From NCBI RefSeq assembly GCF_014203555.1, contig NZ_JACHJH010000001.1, positions 357,973-421,972 on the forward strand: 64,000 nt of DNA. Direction: 5' to 3'. Position numbers and translations under genes: made by a program. The stretch's first letter is position 1; every line of letters begins with the position of its first letter. Source of the stretch: Streptomyces olivoverticillatus. Lineage in GTDB: Bacteria > Actinomycetota > Actinomycetes > Streptomycetales > Streptomycetaceae. Shown here in pieces: positions 35,696 to 44,772 of this stretch. The notes beneath the pieces are model-generated. The model was not told the origin of the DNA, ran no database searches, and worked only from the letters and a program-made list of their open reading frames with translations.

Positions 35696-35959
35696 TCAGT
35701 GCCGGGACTTGTAGCGGTCCAGCGCGGCCACCCCCAGCGCCGCCAGGCCGATCTGGATGATCCACTCGATCCAGTCCACGCCCTTGGTGTGGTCCACGTG
35801 CAGGGCGTGGGCGATGACCGCGCCGACGAAGGCCGCCACGATGCCGATCAGCACCGTGGACAGCACCCCGATGTGCTGCCGCCCCGGCACGATCAGCCGC
35901 CCCAGCACACCGATGACGGCGCCGATCACGATCGCACTGATAACTCCTGAGATTGCCAT
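35696..35959 (-). CDS. GlsB/YeaQ/YmgE family stress-associated membrane protein
   Basis: An 87-residue protein with three hydrophobic helices rich in Gly (MAISGVISAIVIGAVIGVLGRLIVPG, GVLSTVLIGIVAAFVGAVIA, WIIQIGLAALGVAALD) matching the transglycosylase-associated or GlsB family. Located in the inner membrane; the family is linked to general stress but no enzymatic role is proven. The ATG at 35959 is preceded by AAGGGGGAGGTC. Convergent with the acid phosphatase, 25 bases apart. Confidence 0.9.
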   Translation of the reverse strand: MAISGVISAIVIGAVIGVLGRLIVPGRQHIGVLSTVLIGIVAAFVGAVIAHALHVDHTKGVDWIEWIIQIGLAALGVAALDRYKSRH

Positions 35960-36101
35960 GACCTCCCCCTTGCAGCCGGTTCCTGCCGGTACACCTGCCC
36001 ATGTCCCGGCACGTGCATGTCAGGCCGGGGGACCCGGCGGCCCCGCCTAGACTGGGGCCTTCCCGGGCGTGACGACGCCCGCTGGGGACGGGAGAGCGAC
36101 A

Positions 36102-36500
36102 GTGACGGCAGGCGTCGGGAGCTTCGGAAGTTTCGAAGGGTCCTTCGACGACCCGGAAGACCCTTCGGCGGAGGTGCTGGCGGAAGCCGCCGCCGCCTTC
36201 GGGCTGCTCGCTTCCTCCGCCCGCCTGCACCTGGTCTGGGCGCTGGCCCAGGGCGAGAGCGACGTCAGCGGGCTGGCCGAGCGGGTGGGCGGCGCGCTGC
36301 CCGCCATCAGCCAGCACCTGGCCAAGCTGAAGCTGGCCGGGCTCGTGCGGTCCCGCCGCGAAGGCCGCCGGGTGGTCTACCTGGTGGACGACCCCGACGT
36401 GGTGACCATCGTCCGGCTCATGGTCGGCCAGCTCGCCGACCGCCGGGCCGAAGCCGACGCGGGCGCCGCGGCCGGAACCCTCCGTGGCCTGGGCGCCTGA
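36102..36500 (+). CDS. ArsR/SmtB-family regulator without visible metal ligands
   Basis: A 132-residue winged-helix repressor-like protein. The helix-turn-helix is GLAERVGGALPAISQHLAKLKLAGLV followed by the wing REGRRVVYLVDDPD. It has no Cys, and the alpha-5 segment DDPDVVTIVRLMV lacks the DxHx..H ligands of SmtB/CzrA, so it may respond to something other than a standard metal or act by protein contacts. GTG at 36102 has GGGAGAG upstream. The last 17 bases overlap the mgtA-like start, so the pair is translationally coupled and the regulator probably controls the pump. Confidence 0.88.
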   Translation: MTAGVGSFGSFEGSFDDPEDPSAEVLAEAAAAFGLLASSARLHLVWALAQGESDVSGLAERVGGALPAISQHLAKLKLAGLVRSRREGRRVVYLVDDPDVVTIVRLMVGQLADRRAEADAGAAAGTLRGLGA

Positions 36501-39108
36501 GGCCCGTACGGCGGCCCCCGGACCCGGCGGCAGCGACCTGGAGGTGCTGCGCGCGCTGGAGAGCGGGCCGCGCGGGCTGGTGGAGGCCGAGGCGGACGAG
36601 CGCCTGGCCCGCCACGGCGAGAACACCTTCCCCGGCAGGCGGCCCGCCTCCTGGCCCCGCCGGTTCGCCCGCAGCCTGCGCGACCCCTTCACGGCCGTGC
36701 TCGTCGGGCTCGGCCTGGTCTCGGCCGTGCTGGCCGCCTGGGGCACCGCCTGTGTGATCGCCGTGCTGGTCACCGTCAGCTGTGTGCTGCGCGCCACCGG
36801 CGAGCACCGCGCCGACCGCTCGGCGGCCGCCCTGCGCGAACTGCTGGCCGCCACCGCCACCGTCCGCCGCCGCGCCACGGACGCCTCGCCGCCGACGGCC
36901 CGTGAGGTCCCCGTCGACCAGCTGGTCCCCGGCGACCTGGTGCTCCTCGCCCCCGGCGACCTCGTCCCCGCGGACCTGCGTCTGCTGCGCGCCACCGGGC
37001 TGACCGTCCACGAGGCCGCCCTGACCGGCGAGTCGGCACCGGTGCGGAAATCGGCCGAGACACCGCCCGGCCCCGACGGCGGCGGATCCGGCTTCGACCG
37101 GCCCCACCTGTGCTTCCAGGGCAGCAGCGTGGTCTCCGGCACCGCGAGCGGAGTCGTCGTCGCCACCGGGCGCGACACCGTGCTCTCCGGCGCCCTGTCC
37201 GCGGAGCACGGCCTGCGCGGCCGCGGCCGGCGGACCGCCACGCCCTTCGACCGGTCGGTCAACGGCATCGCCTGGACCCTCATCCGGTTCATGCTGCTCA
37301 CCGCTCCCCTGGTGCTGATCGCGGACGCGCTGCTGCACGGGCGCGGCCTGGAGACGATGCCGTTCGCCGTCGCCGTGGCGGTCGGTCTGACGCCCGAGAT
37401 GCTGCCGGTGATCGTGACGACCGCCCTGGCCCGCGGCGCGGCGCTGCTCGCGCGCGACGGCGAGGTGATCGTCAGACGGCTGCCCGCGCTGCACGACCTC
37501 GGCGCCGTGGACGTGCTGTGCGTGGACAAGACCGGCACTCTCACCGAGGACCGGCCCGTCCTCGCCGTCAGCGAGGACGCCGACGGCCGCCCCGACCCCG
37601 CCGTGCTGCACTGGGCCGCCGTCAACGCCCTGTGGACCCTGCACCTCGCCGAGCTGCCCGCGCCCGACGCGCTGGACGAGGCCGTCCTCGACACCGCCGC
37701 CGCGGACTTCGGCACGGACCCGGGCGAGGAGTACGAGGGGGTGGACGCGCTCCCCTGCGGGCCCGGCCGCCGCCTGTCCACGGCCGTCGTCCGGCGCCCG
37801 GGCGACCCCCGCTTCGCCCTGGCGAGCACCCACACGCTGGTGGTCAAGGGCGCCCCCGAGGACGTCCTGGACCGGTGCGCGCTCGACGCCGCCGAGCGCG
37901 AGCGGCTGGCCGGGCGCGCCCGCGCGCTGGCCGACGGCGGGCTGCGCGTGCTCGCCGTGGCCCGCGCCGAACGCCCCGCGCGCAGCCGCCCGTACGCCCC
38001 CGGCGACGAGCACGACCTGACCTTCACCGGCTTCGTCGGGCTGAGCGACGCGCCCGCGCCGAGCGCCGCCGAGGCGGTGGAGCGCCTCGCGCGCCGCGGC
38101 GTCACGGTCAAGGTGCTCACCGGCGACCACCCCGGCACCGCCGCCCGGGTCTGCCGCGAACTGGGCCTGGACCCCGGCGAGGTCGTCACCGCCGACCGCA
38201 TCGACACCCTGGACGACACCGCCCTGGCCCGCCTCGCCACGGACACGACGGTCTTCGCCCGCTGCGCCCCCGAGCACAAGGCCCGCATCGTCCGGGCGCT
38301 GCGGGAGGGCGGCCACACCACCGGCTTCCTGGGCGACGGGGTCAACGACCTGGCCGCGCTGCGCGCCGCCGACGTGGGGGTCTGCCCGCGGGACGGGGTG
38401 GACGTGGCGCGCGAGGCGGCCGATGTGGTGCTGGCCTCCAAGGACCTCACCGCCCTGGAGCGGGCGATCGTGACCGGGCGGCGCAGCAGCGCCAACATCG
38501 CCTCCTACCTGCGGATCACCCTGTCGTCGAACTTCGGCAACGTGATCGCGATGCTGGTGGCGGGGCTGGTGCTGCCGTTCCTGCCGATGCTGCCGGCCCA
38601 GGTGCTGGTGCAGAACCTCTTCTTCGACGCGGCCCAGCTCGCCCTCGCCTTCGACAAGCCGGGCGCCGGGGCCGGGGAGCGGCCGGCCGTGCTGCGCCCG
38701 CGGGCGCTGCTGCGCTTCGTGACGGGCTTCGGGCTGCTCAACGCGGCCGCGGACCTCGCCACGTTCGGGGTGCTGGCGCTGGCAGTGCGGTCGCTGGGCG
38801 GGCACGGGGGGCAGGAGGCGTTCCATGCCGGGTGGTTCACGGAGAACCTGCTGACGCAGGGGATGGTGATGCTGCTGCTGAGGTCCGGCCGGCGTGCGGC
38901 CGAGGGCCGGGCGGCGGGGCCGGTGCTGCCGGCCGTGACCGGCCTGGCGGTGGTGGGCCTGCTGCTGCCGCTGTCCCCGGTGGGCGCGGCCCTGTCGATG
39001 ACCGGTCTGCCGCCCGTGTACTACGGGCTGCTGGCCCTGGTCCTGGCCCTGTACGGGGCCGGGCTGGCGGTCGCGCGCGCCCGCGCCGACCGCCAGCCGG
39101 CCGCCTGA
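36484..39108 (+). CDS. mgtA: Magnesium-translocating P-type ATPase (MgtA-like)
   Basis: An 874-residue P3B-type cation pump. It has an actuator domain with ALTGESAPVRK, phosphorylation motif DKTGTLTED, nucleotide-binding segment LVVKGAPEDVL, hinge GDGVNDL, and the membrane motif VGLTPEMLPVIVTTAL that marks Mg2+ transporters of this class. About ten membrane helices are visible, including the C-terminal SSNFGNVIAMLVAGL and PAQVLVQNLFFD. Expected to import Mg2+ into the cytoplasm. The GTG start overlaps the ArsR gene by 17 bases. Ends 19 bases before the convergent neighbour. Confidence 0.93.
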   Translation: MAWAPEARTAAPGPGGSDLEVLRALESGPRGLVEAEADERLARHGENTFPGRRPASWPRRFARSLRDPFTAVLVGLGLVSAVLAAWGTACVIAVLVTVSCVLRATGEHRADRSAAALRELLAATATVRRRATDASPPTAREVPVDQLVPGDLVLLAPGDLVPADLRLLRATGLTVHEAALTGESAPVRKSAETPPGPDGGGSGFDRPHLCFQGSSVVSGTASGVVVATGRDTVLSGALSAEHGLRGRGRRTATPFDRSVNGIAWTLIRFMLLTAPLVLIADALLHGRGLETMPFAVAVAVGLTPEMLPVIVTTALARGAALLARDGEVIVRRLPALHDLGAVDVLCVDKTGTLTEDRPVLAVSEDADGRPDPAVLHWAAVNALWTLHLAELPAPDALDEAVLDTAAADFGTDPGEEYEGVDALPCGPGRRLSTAVVRRPGDPRFALASTHTLVVKGAPEDVLDRCALDAAERERLAGRARALADGGLRVLAVARAERPARSRPYAPGDEHDLTFTGFVGLSDAPAPSAAEAVERLARRGVTVKVLTGDHPGTAARVCRELGLDPGEVVTADRIDTLDDTALARLATDTTVFARCAPEHKARIVRALREGGHTTGFLGDGVNDLAALRAADVGVCPRDGVDVAREAADVVLASKDLTALERAIVTGRRSSANIASYLRITLSSNFGNVIAMLVAGLVLPFLPMLPAQVLVQNLFFDAAQLALAFDKPGAGAGERPAVLRPRALLRFVTGFGLLNAAADLATFGVLALAVRSLGGHGGQEAFHAGWFTENLLTQGMVMLLLRSGRRAAEGRAAGPVLPAVTGLAVVGLLLPLSPVGAALSMTGLPPVYYGLLALVLALYGAGLAVARARADRQPAA

Positions 39109-39127
39109 GCCGGGCGGCGGGCCCGCT

Positions 39128-40483
39128 TCACCAGCCGCCGCCCCCGAAGTCGCCGCCACCACCGCCGCCGCCGTCGCCCCAGCCGCCTCCGCCTCCGCCG
39201 AAATCGTCCGGGTTGAAGTCCGAGCCCGTGTAGTCGCCGCCGTCCGGGCCGCTGTCGAAGGAGGACGGTGCCGCGTAGGAGGGGCCGCTGAGCAGGCCGC
39301 CCAGTGCGGTGCCCACGAGCAGGCCGGGCAGCAGCCCGCCGCCGAAGTAGCCGCCGGCCCACGGTCCGTAGGCCGGGCCCGCGTTCCAGTACGGCTGCGG
39401 TCCGGCCGCCGTCTGGACCTGCCGGGCCAGCGGTTCCTCGCCCTCGGCCACCCGCGCCGCGTCCGCCGCGCAGGCCGGTACGGTCCGCATCGCGCCGCCC
39501 GGCGGGGCCCACTGCACGTCCTGGGTGGACGGCCCGTGCCGGGGGTCGAAGAAGCAGGGCAGCCGCCGCTCGGGCAGCGGCGCCCCGGTGCGCCGCGCGG
39601 CGAGGGTGGCCAGCGCGAAGCGGCCCTCGTCGAGGGACTCGGTCACGCCCTTGACGTCCTGCGGCTTGCCCGCGGCCGCCATCTTGGACTTGGCCTCCTC
39701 GTAGGTGTCCAGCGCCCGCTCGTAGTCCCGGCGCATCTCGTCCGTCGCACCGGCCTCGGAGGGCTTGAAGTCCAGCCGGTCGAGCTCCTCGCCGAAGGCG
39801 GTGATGTCCTCGTCGACCACGACGCGCAGCGCGTCCAGCTCGGCGCGCTCGCGCTCCTCCCGCTTGCGCTTGTTGCGCCGGAAGAGGGCGTAGGCGCCCG
39901 CGCCTCCGGCGACGACGATCGCGCCGCCGGTGATCAGCCCGGCGGCGCCGATGCCGCCGTGCCCGCCGCCCCAGGAGTCCGGGGCGTGGCCCTTGGCGGT
40001 CCGCAGGGCCTCGTCGACGAAGGCGTTCAGCTGCGTCTTGGCGTCGCCGCCGGAGCGGTGGACGGCGCCGACGAGGTTGTTCACGGCGTTGTGGGACATG
40101 ACCCGGGCGTCGGCCTTGGCATTGAAGCCGTCGCCGAGGTGGACGGCGTAGACGCCCGCGACGCCGACCAGGGAACGCAGGTCTTGGAAGACCGTGTCCT
40201 TGGGGTATTCGGGGCTCGCGGGGAGCACGGCCACGAAGACCGGCCGGTCCGCGTCCTTGATCTTGTTCGCCAGCGCCTTGGCGTCGGAGTCCGGGAGCTG
40301 TGCGGAGGCCCTCGGGTCGACGTAGACGGGCCCCTTCCGGAGCGCGGCAGCCACGGTGTTCAGGCCGGTGGTCGCGGTGTCGGCATGTGCGGGCGGGGGC
40401 CGGAGCGCCGCGCCTGCCAACGCGAGGAGGGCGGCGATCAGGACCAGCAGTGGCCTGGGCAGCGCCCGGGGTGTGGCGGACAT
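39128..40483 (-). CDS. Membrane-anchored secreted protein with Gly-rich C-terminus
   Basis: A 451-residue protein with a signal peptide (about 1-35, ending AHA), an extracytoplasmic alpha/beta domain (about 38-165; KGPVYVDPRASAQLP, RPVFVAVLPAS) similar in style to TPM domains, and one membrane helix (about 177-200, GLITGGAIVVAGGAGAYALF). The cytoplasmic part is helical and charged (about 203-330) and ends in an Ala/Gly region with an extreme Gly/Trp tail (FGGGGGGWGDGGGG). TPM-like proteins act in membrane stress or repair; function here is not established. The ATG at 40483 has GAGGAGCTCC nearby. Confidence 0.7.
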   Translation of the reverse strand: MSATPRALPRPLLVLIAALLALAGAALRPPPAHADTATTGLNTVAAALRKGPVYVDPRASAQLPDSDAKALANKIKDADRPVFVAVLPASPEYPKDTVFQDLRSLVGVAGVYAVHLGDGFNAKADARVMSHNAVNNLVGAVHRSGGDAKTQLNAFVDEALRTAKGHAPDSWGGGHGGIGAAGLITGGAIVVAGGAGAYALFRRNKRKREERERAELDALRVVVDEDITAFGEELDRLDFKPSEAGATDEMRRDYERALDTYEEAKSKMAAAGKPQDVKGVTESLDEGRFALATLAARRTGAPLPERRLPCFFDPRHGPSTQDVQWAPPGGAMRTVPACAADAARVAEGEEPLARQVQTAAGPQPYWNAGPAYGPWAGGYFGGGLLPGLLVGTALGGLLSGPSYAAPSSFDSGPDGGDYTGSDFNPDDFGGGGGGWGDGGGGGGGDFGGGGW

Positions 40484-40572
40484 GGCGGAGCTCCTCGAAG
40501 AAGAACGACGGCTTACTCTGCACTTACCACAAAAACGAATTTAACAGGCATTACGGTTCCCTCGCGGCCCGC

Positions 40573-42069
40573 TCATCCGTACGAGAGGTTGGCGCAGGGG
40601 TCGTCGTCGGCCGACCGGGCCCTCCGTGCGACGTCCGGGGAGAGCGTCGCGGGCGCGCTCGGCGCGGCCGTCGTCGCCGAGGGCTCCGCGGAGGGGGCGT
40701 CCGCGTAGTCGCGGCCCAGGGTGACCGCGATGCCGTCGGCGGCGGCTCCTCGTACGTACGCCCCGGGGAAGAGCCGCGCCAGCGTCCGTGCGTGCTCCGC
40801 CTGGCCCGGCCCGAACTCGATCACCGTAATGCCCTCGTCGCGGCCGGTGGCGGTGCGGGTGGAGGTGACGGTGAAGCCATGGCCGCGCAGCGCGGCGGAG
40901 GCGCGGGCGGCGAGGCCGTTGACGGTCGTGCCGTTGGCCACGGAGACCTCGATGCCATCACCGGAGACGGGGCCCGAGGACGAAGGCGTGGGGGTCGCGG
41001 GGGAGTTACCGCCCTTGTCGTCCTGTTTGCCGCCCTTCGCGGCGTTCTTGCCGTCGACCGTGCGGTCCGCCTTCAAGGACGCCCACAGCGCGTCGGCGTC
41101 GGGCTGCACGACGGCGACCCGGTTTCCGTCGTAACGCCAGGGCAAGGTGACGAACTTGATGTCGTGCAGGTCGATGTTCTTCAGCGACATCGCGAAGGAG
41201 AGCATCTTCTCGGCCGTGCCGAGCCCGGGATCGACGGTCATCGACTTGGTGGCCGCGTCGGCGAGCGGCACCAGGGTGGTGGGGTTGAAGCCCTCCGAGC
41301 GCACCTTCTTCATGATGGCGGAGACGAAGGCCTGCTGTCGCTGGATCCGCCCGATGTCGCTGCCGTCCCCGATGCCGTGACGCACCCGCACGTAGTCCAG
41401 CGCCTTGGCGCCGGAGACACTCTGCTGCCCCTTGTGGAAGATGAGGTCGCCGCGCGAGCCGAGGTTGGGGTTGAGGTCGCCCTGGTACACGTCCTGCGGT
41501 ACGCAGACGTTCACCCCGCCGACCGCCGAAGTCATCGCGGAGAAGCCCGAGAAGTCCACGACGACGGTGTGGTCGACGCGCAGCCCCGTCAGCTTCTCGA
41601 CGGCGTTCTGCGTGCAGGCGGGGTTGCCCTTCGGCGAATCACCGACGGAGAAGGCGGAGTTGAACATCACATGGGTCTGCTCCTGCGTCCAGCTGCCGTC
41701 GGGCAGCTTGCACGGCGGGATGTCCACGAGCGTGTCCCGGGGGACGGACACGGCGATGGCGTGCTTGCGGTCCCCGTAGACGTGCAGCAGGAACGCCGTG
41801 TCTGAGCGGCCCACGTCGCCCTCGCCGCCGCCCAGGGCCTTGTTGTCGCCCGAGCGCGAGTCCGAGCCGATGACCAGGACGTTCTGCCCGCCCGCTCCGG
41901 CGCCGGGGCGGTCCTTGGACAGCCCGCCCGCGTCGAAGGTGTTGATGTTGCCGTTGAGCTTGAGGTAGAGCCACCCCGCCCCCGCAGCCAGCAGCACCAA
42001 GAACGACATTGCGACGACGGCAGCCGTCCGCATGCGCCGGTGCCCGGACCTGCCTCGCCTGCCCGTCAT
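40573..42069 (-). CDS. LytR-CpsA-Psr (LCP) cell-wall glycopolymer ligase
   Basis: A 498-residue membrane protein that would attach teichoic or other anionic polymers to peptidoglycan. One N-terminal helix (about 15-38) follows the basic cytoplasmic start TGRRGRSGHRRMR. The LCP domain has NVLVIGSDSRSG, DTAFLLHVYGDRKHAIAVSVPRDTLVDIP, HTVVVDFSGFSAMTSAVGGV and YVRVRHGIGDGSDIGRIQRQQ with the conserved Asp and Arg residues. A Ser/Thr/Pro linker leads to a C-terminal LytR_C domain (about 375-460). ATG at 42069 is preceded by GAGGACGGGG; a longer frame has no site. Confidence 0.93.
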   Translation of the reverse strand: MTGRRGRSGHRRMRTAAVVAMSFLVLLAAGAGWLYLKLNGNINTFDAGGLSKDRPGAGAGGQNVLVIGSDSRSGDNKALGGGEGDVGRSDTAFLLHVYGDRKHAIAVSVPRDTLVDIPPCKLPDGSWTQEQTHVMFNSAFSVGDSPKGNPACTQNAVEKLTGLRVDHTVVVDFSGFSAMTSAVGGVNVCVPQDVYQGDLNPNLGSRGDLIFHKGQQSVSGAKALDYVRVRHGIGDGSDIGRIQRQQAFVSAIMKKVRSEGFNPTTLVPLADAATKSMTVDPGLGTAEKMLSFAMSLKNIDLHDIKFVTLPWRYDGNRVAVVQPDADALWASLKADRTVDGKNAAKGGKQDDKGGNSPATPTPSSSGPVSGDGIEVSVANGTTVNGLAARASAALRGHGFTVTSTRTATGRDEGITVIEFGPGQAEHARTLARLFPGAYVRGAAADGIAVTLGRDYADAPSAEPSATTAAPSAPATLSPDVARRARSADDDPCANLSYG

Positions 42070-42241
42070 ATCCCCGTCCTCAATCCACTCCCCCGCTTCG
42101 CATCCCCTCGCCGGGTAAGACGTCCGGCCACGGACTTGGGTTGTCCAGTTGCGCAATCTAGCAAGTATTCTGAGCGGGAGCCGTTACGGTGCCGGTAGCC
42201 CGTAATCGGAAGTCGAAACGCAGAAGAAAGGTGGGGCCGCC

Positions 42242-42436
42242 GTGCTGCGCAACGCCCTGGAACCCTGGCACCTCCTGGTGGTCGTGCTGGTGGTGGTCGT
42301 GCTCTTCGGGTCGAAGAAGCTGCCCGACACCGCCCGTGCCCTCGGCAAGTCCATGCGCATCCTCAAGAGCGAGGCCAAGGCGATGAAGGACGAGAGCCCC
42401 ACCGCGACCCACGCCGCGGCCGACAGCGCCCGGTGA
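42242..42436 (+). CDS. tatA: Twin-arginine translocase subunit TatA family
   Basis: A 64-residue TatA/E-type protein: N-terminal membrane helix [21 protein letters not shown] with the conserved FGSKKLP turn, then an amphipathic helix [20 protein letters not shown]. It would form part of the Sec-independent pore for folded proteins. GTG at 42242 is preceded by AAAGGTGGGG. Stand-alone here; tatC is not in the window, so it may be a second copy. It starts 172 bases after the divergent LCP gene. Confidence 0.9.
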   Translation: MLRNALEPWHLLVVVLVVVVLFGSKKLPDTARALGKSMRILKSEAKAMKDESPTATHAAADSAR

Positions 42437-42636
42437 TCACCGGCCTCCGGAGCGCGCTCGCCCCGCGCTGACCCCGCCGCACGCACGACGGGCCCGGCCG
42501 CCGCAGCGGACGGGCCCTGTGCGGATCTCACGAGTTACCCGCCGGAACATTGGCGGATCACATACCGGATCCCGGCCGCACGGCGTCAAGACTGGTCAGT
42601 GCCGTATCACCCGTACCAGTCGCTGGAGGACCGCCG

Positions 42637-43575
42637 ATGCCCGGGTCACGCGTACTCGCCCTCGGCCATTACCAGCCCGCAAAGGTGCTGACCAACGACG
42701 ATCTCGCCGGCCTGGTCGACACCAGCGACGAGTGGATCCGCACCCGCGTCGGCATTCGCACCCGCCGGATCGCCGAGCCCGGCGAGACCGTCGCCGCGAT
42801 GGCCACCGAGGCCGCCGCCAAGGCGCTGGCGGCCAGCGGGCTCGCCGCCGCCGACATCGACCTCGTGCTCGTCGCCACCTGCACGGCCGTCGACCGCAGC
42901 CCCAACACGGCCGCGCGGGTCGCCGCCGCCCTGGGCCTGGGCTCGCCCGCCGTGATGGACCTCAACGTCGTCTGCGCCGGCTTCACCCACGCCCTGGCCT
43001 CCGCCGACCACGCCATCCGCGCCGGGTCGGCGGTGAACGCGCTGGTCATCGGCGTGGAGAAGTTCACCGACGTCGCCGACTGGACCGACCGCACCACCTG
43101 CGTCCTGGTCGGCGACGGGGCGGGCGCCGCCGTCGTGACCGCCTCCGCGGAGCCGGAGATCGGCCCCGTGGTGTGGGGCTCGGTCCCCGAGATGGGGCAC
43201 GCCGTCCGCATCGAGGGCACCCCCTCCCGCTTCGCCCAGGAGGGCCAGTCCGTCTACCGCTGGGCCACCACCCAGCTCCCGCCCATCGCCCGCACGGTCT
43301 GCGAGCGGGCGGGCGTGACCCCCGAGGACCTGGCGGCGGTCGTGCTGCACCAGGCCAACCTGCGGATCATCGAGCCGGTCGCACGCCGGCTGGGCGCGGT
43401 CAACGCGGTCGTCGCCACCGATGTGACGGAGTCCGGCAACACCTCCGCGGCGAGCATCCCGCTCGCCCTGTCCAAGCTCGTGGAGACGGGCCGGATCCCC
43501 AAGGGCGCGCCAGTGCTGCTCTTCGGGTTCGGCGGGAACCTCTCCTACGCGGGGCAGGTCATCCGCTGCCCGTGA
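42637..43575 (+). CDS. 3-oxoacyl-ACP synthase III family enzyme
   Basis: A 312-residue KAS III/FabH-type condensing enzyme. The catalytic Cys lies in MDLNVVCAGFTHAL, His in VLHQANLRIIEPV and Asn in ESGNTSAASIPLAL, and the Gly-rich C-terminal loop GFGGNLSYAGQ is present. It condenses an acyl-CoA with malonyl-ACP. Because it stands alone away from fabD/acpP/fabF it may be a second FabH-like enzyme (specialised or quorum-signal-like) rather than the primary fatty acid FabH. ATG at 42637 has GGAGG seven bases upstream; an earlier frame start lacks one. Confidence 0.88.
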   Translation: MPGSRVLALGHYQPAKVLTNDDLAGLVDTSDEWIRTRVGIRTRRIAEPGETVAAMATEAAAKALAASGLAAADIDLVLVATCTAVDRSPNTAARVAAALGLGSPAVMDLNVVCAGFTHALASADHAIRAGSAVNALVIGVEKFTDVADWTDRTTCVLVGDGAGAAVVTASAEPEIGPVVWGSVPEMGHAVRIEGTPSRFAQEGQSVYRWATTQLPPIARTVCERAGVTPEDLAAVVLHQANLRIIEPVARRLGAVNAVVATDVTESGNTSAASIPLALSKLVETGRIPKGAPVLLFGFGGNLSYAGQVIRCP

Positions 43576-43600
43576 CGCCGCGGGGGCACTGGGGAAAGCC

Positions 43601-43818
43601 CTAGGGCGTGTCCGATGGGTCAGTGCGGGTCCCGCGGCGTCTGGCGCTGGGGGCACCTCCCAGCGGTAGCTGGGGGAGCATCGCAAGGCGGAGCATGACC
43701 CGCGTACTGGGCGTACTCGGGTCATGCGACAACGCGGCGAGGTGCCGTGCTGGGGGCACCTCCCAGCGGTAGCTGGGGGAGTCGCGGGGCCTGTGCTGAC
43801 CCATCGGACACGCCCTAG
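43601..43818. mobile_element. 218-bp MITE-like element with perfect 23-bp terminal inverted repeats
   Basis: Termini 43601-43623 and 43796-43818 are exact reverse complements over 23 bases, beginning CTAGGGCGTGTCCGATGGG. The element has no coding capacity and carries two copies of a 33-base sequence. CTAG at both ends may be a duplicated target. The size and termini fit streptomycete non-autonomous elements mobilised by an IS5-like transposase, as I recall from this genus. One end supplies or shares the glutaminase stop codon. Confidence 0.82.
43646..43781. repeat. Two direct copies of a 33-base sequence inside the MITE
   Basis: GCTGGGGGCACCTCCCAGCG and the rest to CTGGGGGAG occur identically at 43646-43678 and 43749-43781, 103 bases apart. 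Each copy can fold (CTGGGGG with CCTCCCAG) and this motif recurs in streptomycete intergenic repeats. Confidence 0.85.
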
Positions 43819-44726
43819 AACACCGACCATCCGGTCAGCGTCGTGAAGTGGTCCAGCGCGGCGACGCCCGCGACCGAATTGCCGCGGGCGTCCAGCCCCG
43901 GGCTCCACACGCACAGCGTGCAGCGGCCCGGTATCACCGCCACGATGCCGCCGCCCACGCCGCTCTTGCCGGGCAGGCCCACGCGGTAGGCGAAGTCCCC
44001 GGCGGCGTCGTACGTCCCGCAGGTGAGCATCACCGCGTTGATCTGCTTGGCCTCCCGGCGCGGCAGCAGCCGGGTGCCGTCGGACCGCAGCCCGTGCCGG
44101 GCCAGGAAGCCGCCCGCCAGGGCGAGGTCCTTGCAGCTCATCTCGATGGAGCACTGCCAGAAGTAGTGCTCCAGGACGGTCGGCACGGGGTTGTCGAGAT
44201 TGCCGTAGCTGGCCATGAAGTGGGCCAGCGCCGCGTTGCGGTCGCCGTGCTCGGACTCCGACTTGGCCACGGCCGGGTCGAAGGAGACCTCCGGATTGCC
44301 GCTCTCCGCCCGCAGGAACTCCAGCATCGTGGTGCTGGCGTCGCCGGTGAGCGTCTGCAGCCGGTCGGTGACGACCAGCGCCCCGGCGTTGATGAACGGA
44401 TTGCGCGGGATCCCGTGCTCGTACTCCAGCTGCACCAGGGAGTTGAAGGGGTTGCCGGAGGGCTCTGTGCCGACCCGCTCCCAGATCCGGTCGCCGCCCT
44501 CGGCGAGGACCAGCGCGAGGCTGAACGCCTTGGAGATGGACTGCACGGAGAACGGCCGTTCCCAGTCGCCCACGCCGTACACCCCGCCGTCCACGTCGGC
44601 GACGGCCATCCCGAAGTGCCCGGTGTCCACCTCGGCGAGGGCCGGGATGTAATCCGCCGGCTGGCCGCGGCCGACCAGCGGACGTGCGAAAGCGGCGACC
44701 TCTTCGAGTACGGCCTGGTAGTCCAC
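43815..44726 (-). CDS. glsA: Glutaminase (serine-dependent family)
   Basis: A 303-residue glutaminase hydrolysing glutamine to glutamate and ammonia. Active-site Ser is in RPFSVQSISKAFSLALV (beta-lactamase-like SxxK), with conserved EPSGNPFNSLVQLE, NPFINAGALVV, YFWQCSIEMSCKDLALAGGFLA and GLPGKSGVGGGIVAVIPG. The C-terminus TLTGWSVF is normal for the family and its TAG stop lies inside the end of the MITE. GTG at 44726 (VDYQAVLEE) is chosen over longer frames; the ribosome-binding site is weak. Divergent from the PLP enzyme by 46 bases. Confidence 0.92.
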   Translation of the reverse strand: MDYQAVLEEVAAFARPLVGRGQPADYIPALAEVDTGHFGMAVADVDGGVYGVGDWERPFSVQSISKAFSLALVLAEGGDRIWERVGTEPSGNPFNSLVQLEYEHGIPRNPFINAGALVVTDRLQTLTGDASTTMLEFLRAESGNPEVSFDPAVAKSESEHGDRNAALAHFMASYGNLDNPVPTVLEHYFWQCSIEMSCKDLALAGGFLARHGLRSDGTRLLPRREAKQINAVMLTCGTYDAAGDFAYRVGLPGKSGVGGGIVAVIPGRCTLCVWSPGLDARGNSVAGVAALDHFTTLTGWSVF

Positions 44727-44772
44727 TGCTGCACGCTTTCTGTTCGCTCCCGGTGCGCGCCAAGGGTACAAA

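Noticed and set aside
39128..39330. Gly-rich tail of the minus-strand membrane protein as a silk-like or antifreeze repeat
   Set aside because: Gly/Trp/Asp-rich C-termini are common in TPM-like membrane proteins and the repeat is short and irregular.
43646..43781. Repeated 33-base units as a CRISPR array
   Set aside because: Only two copies, the spacing is 103 bases, and both lie inside an element with terminal inverted repeats; no cas genes are near.
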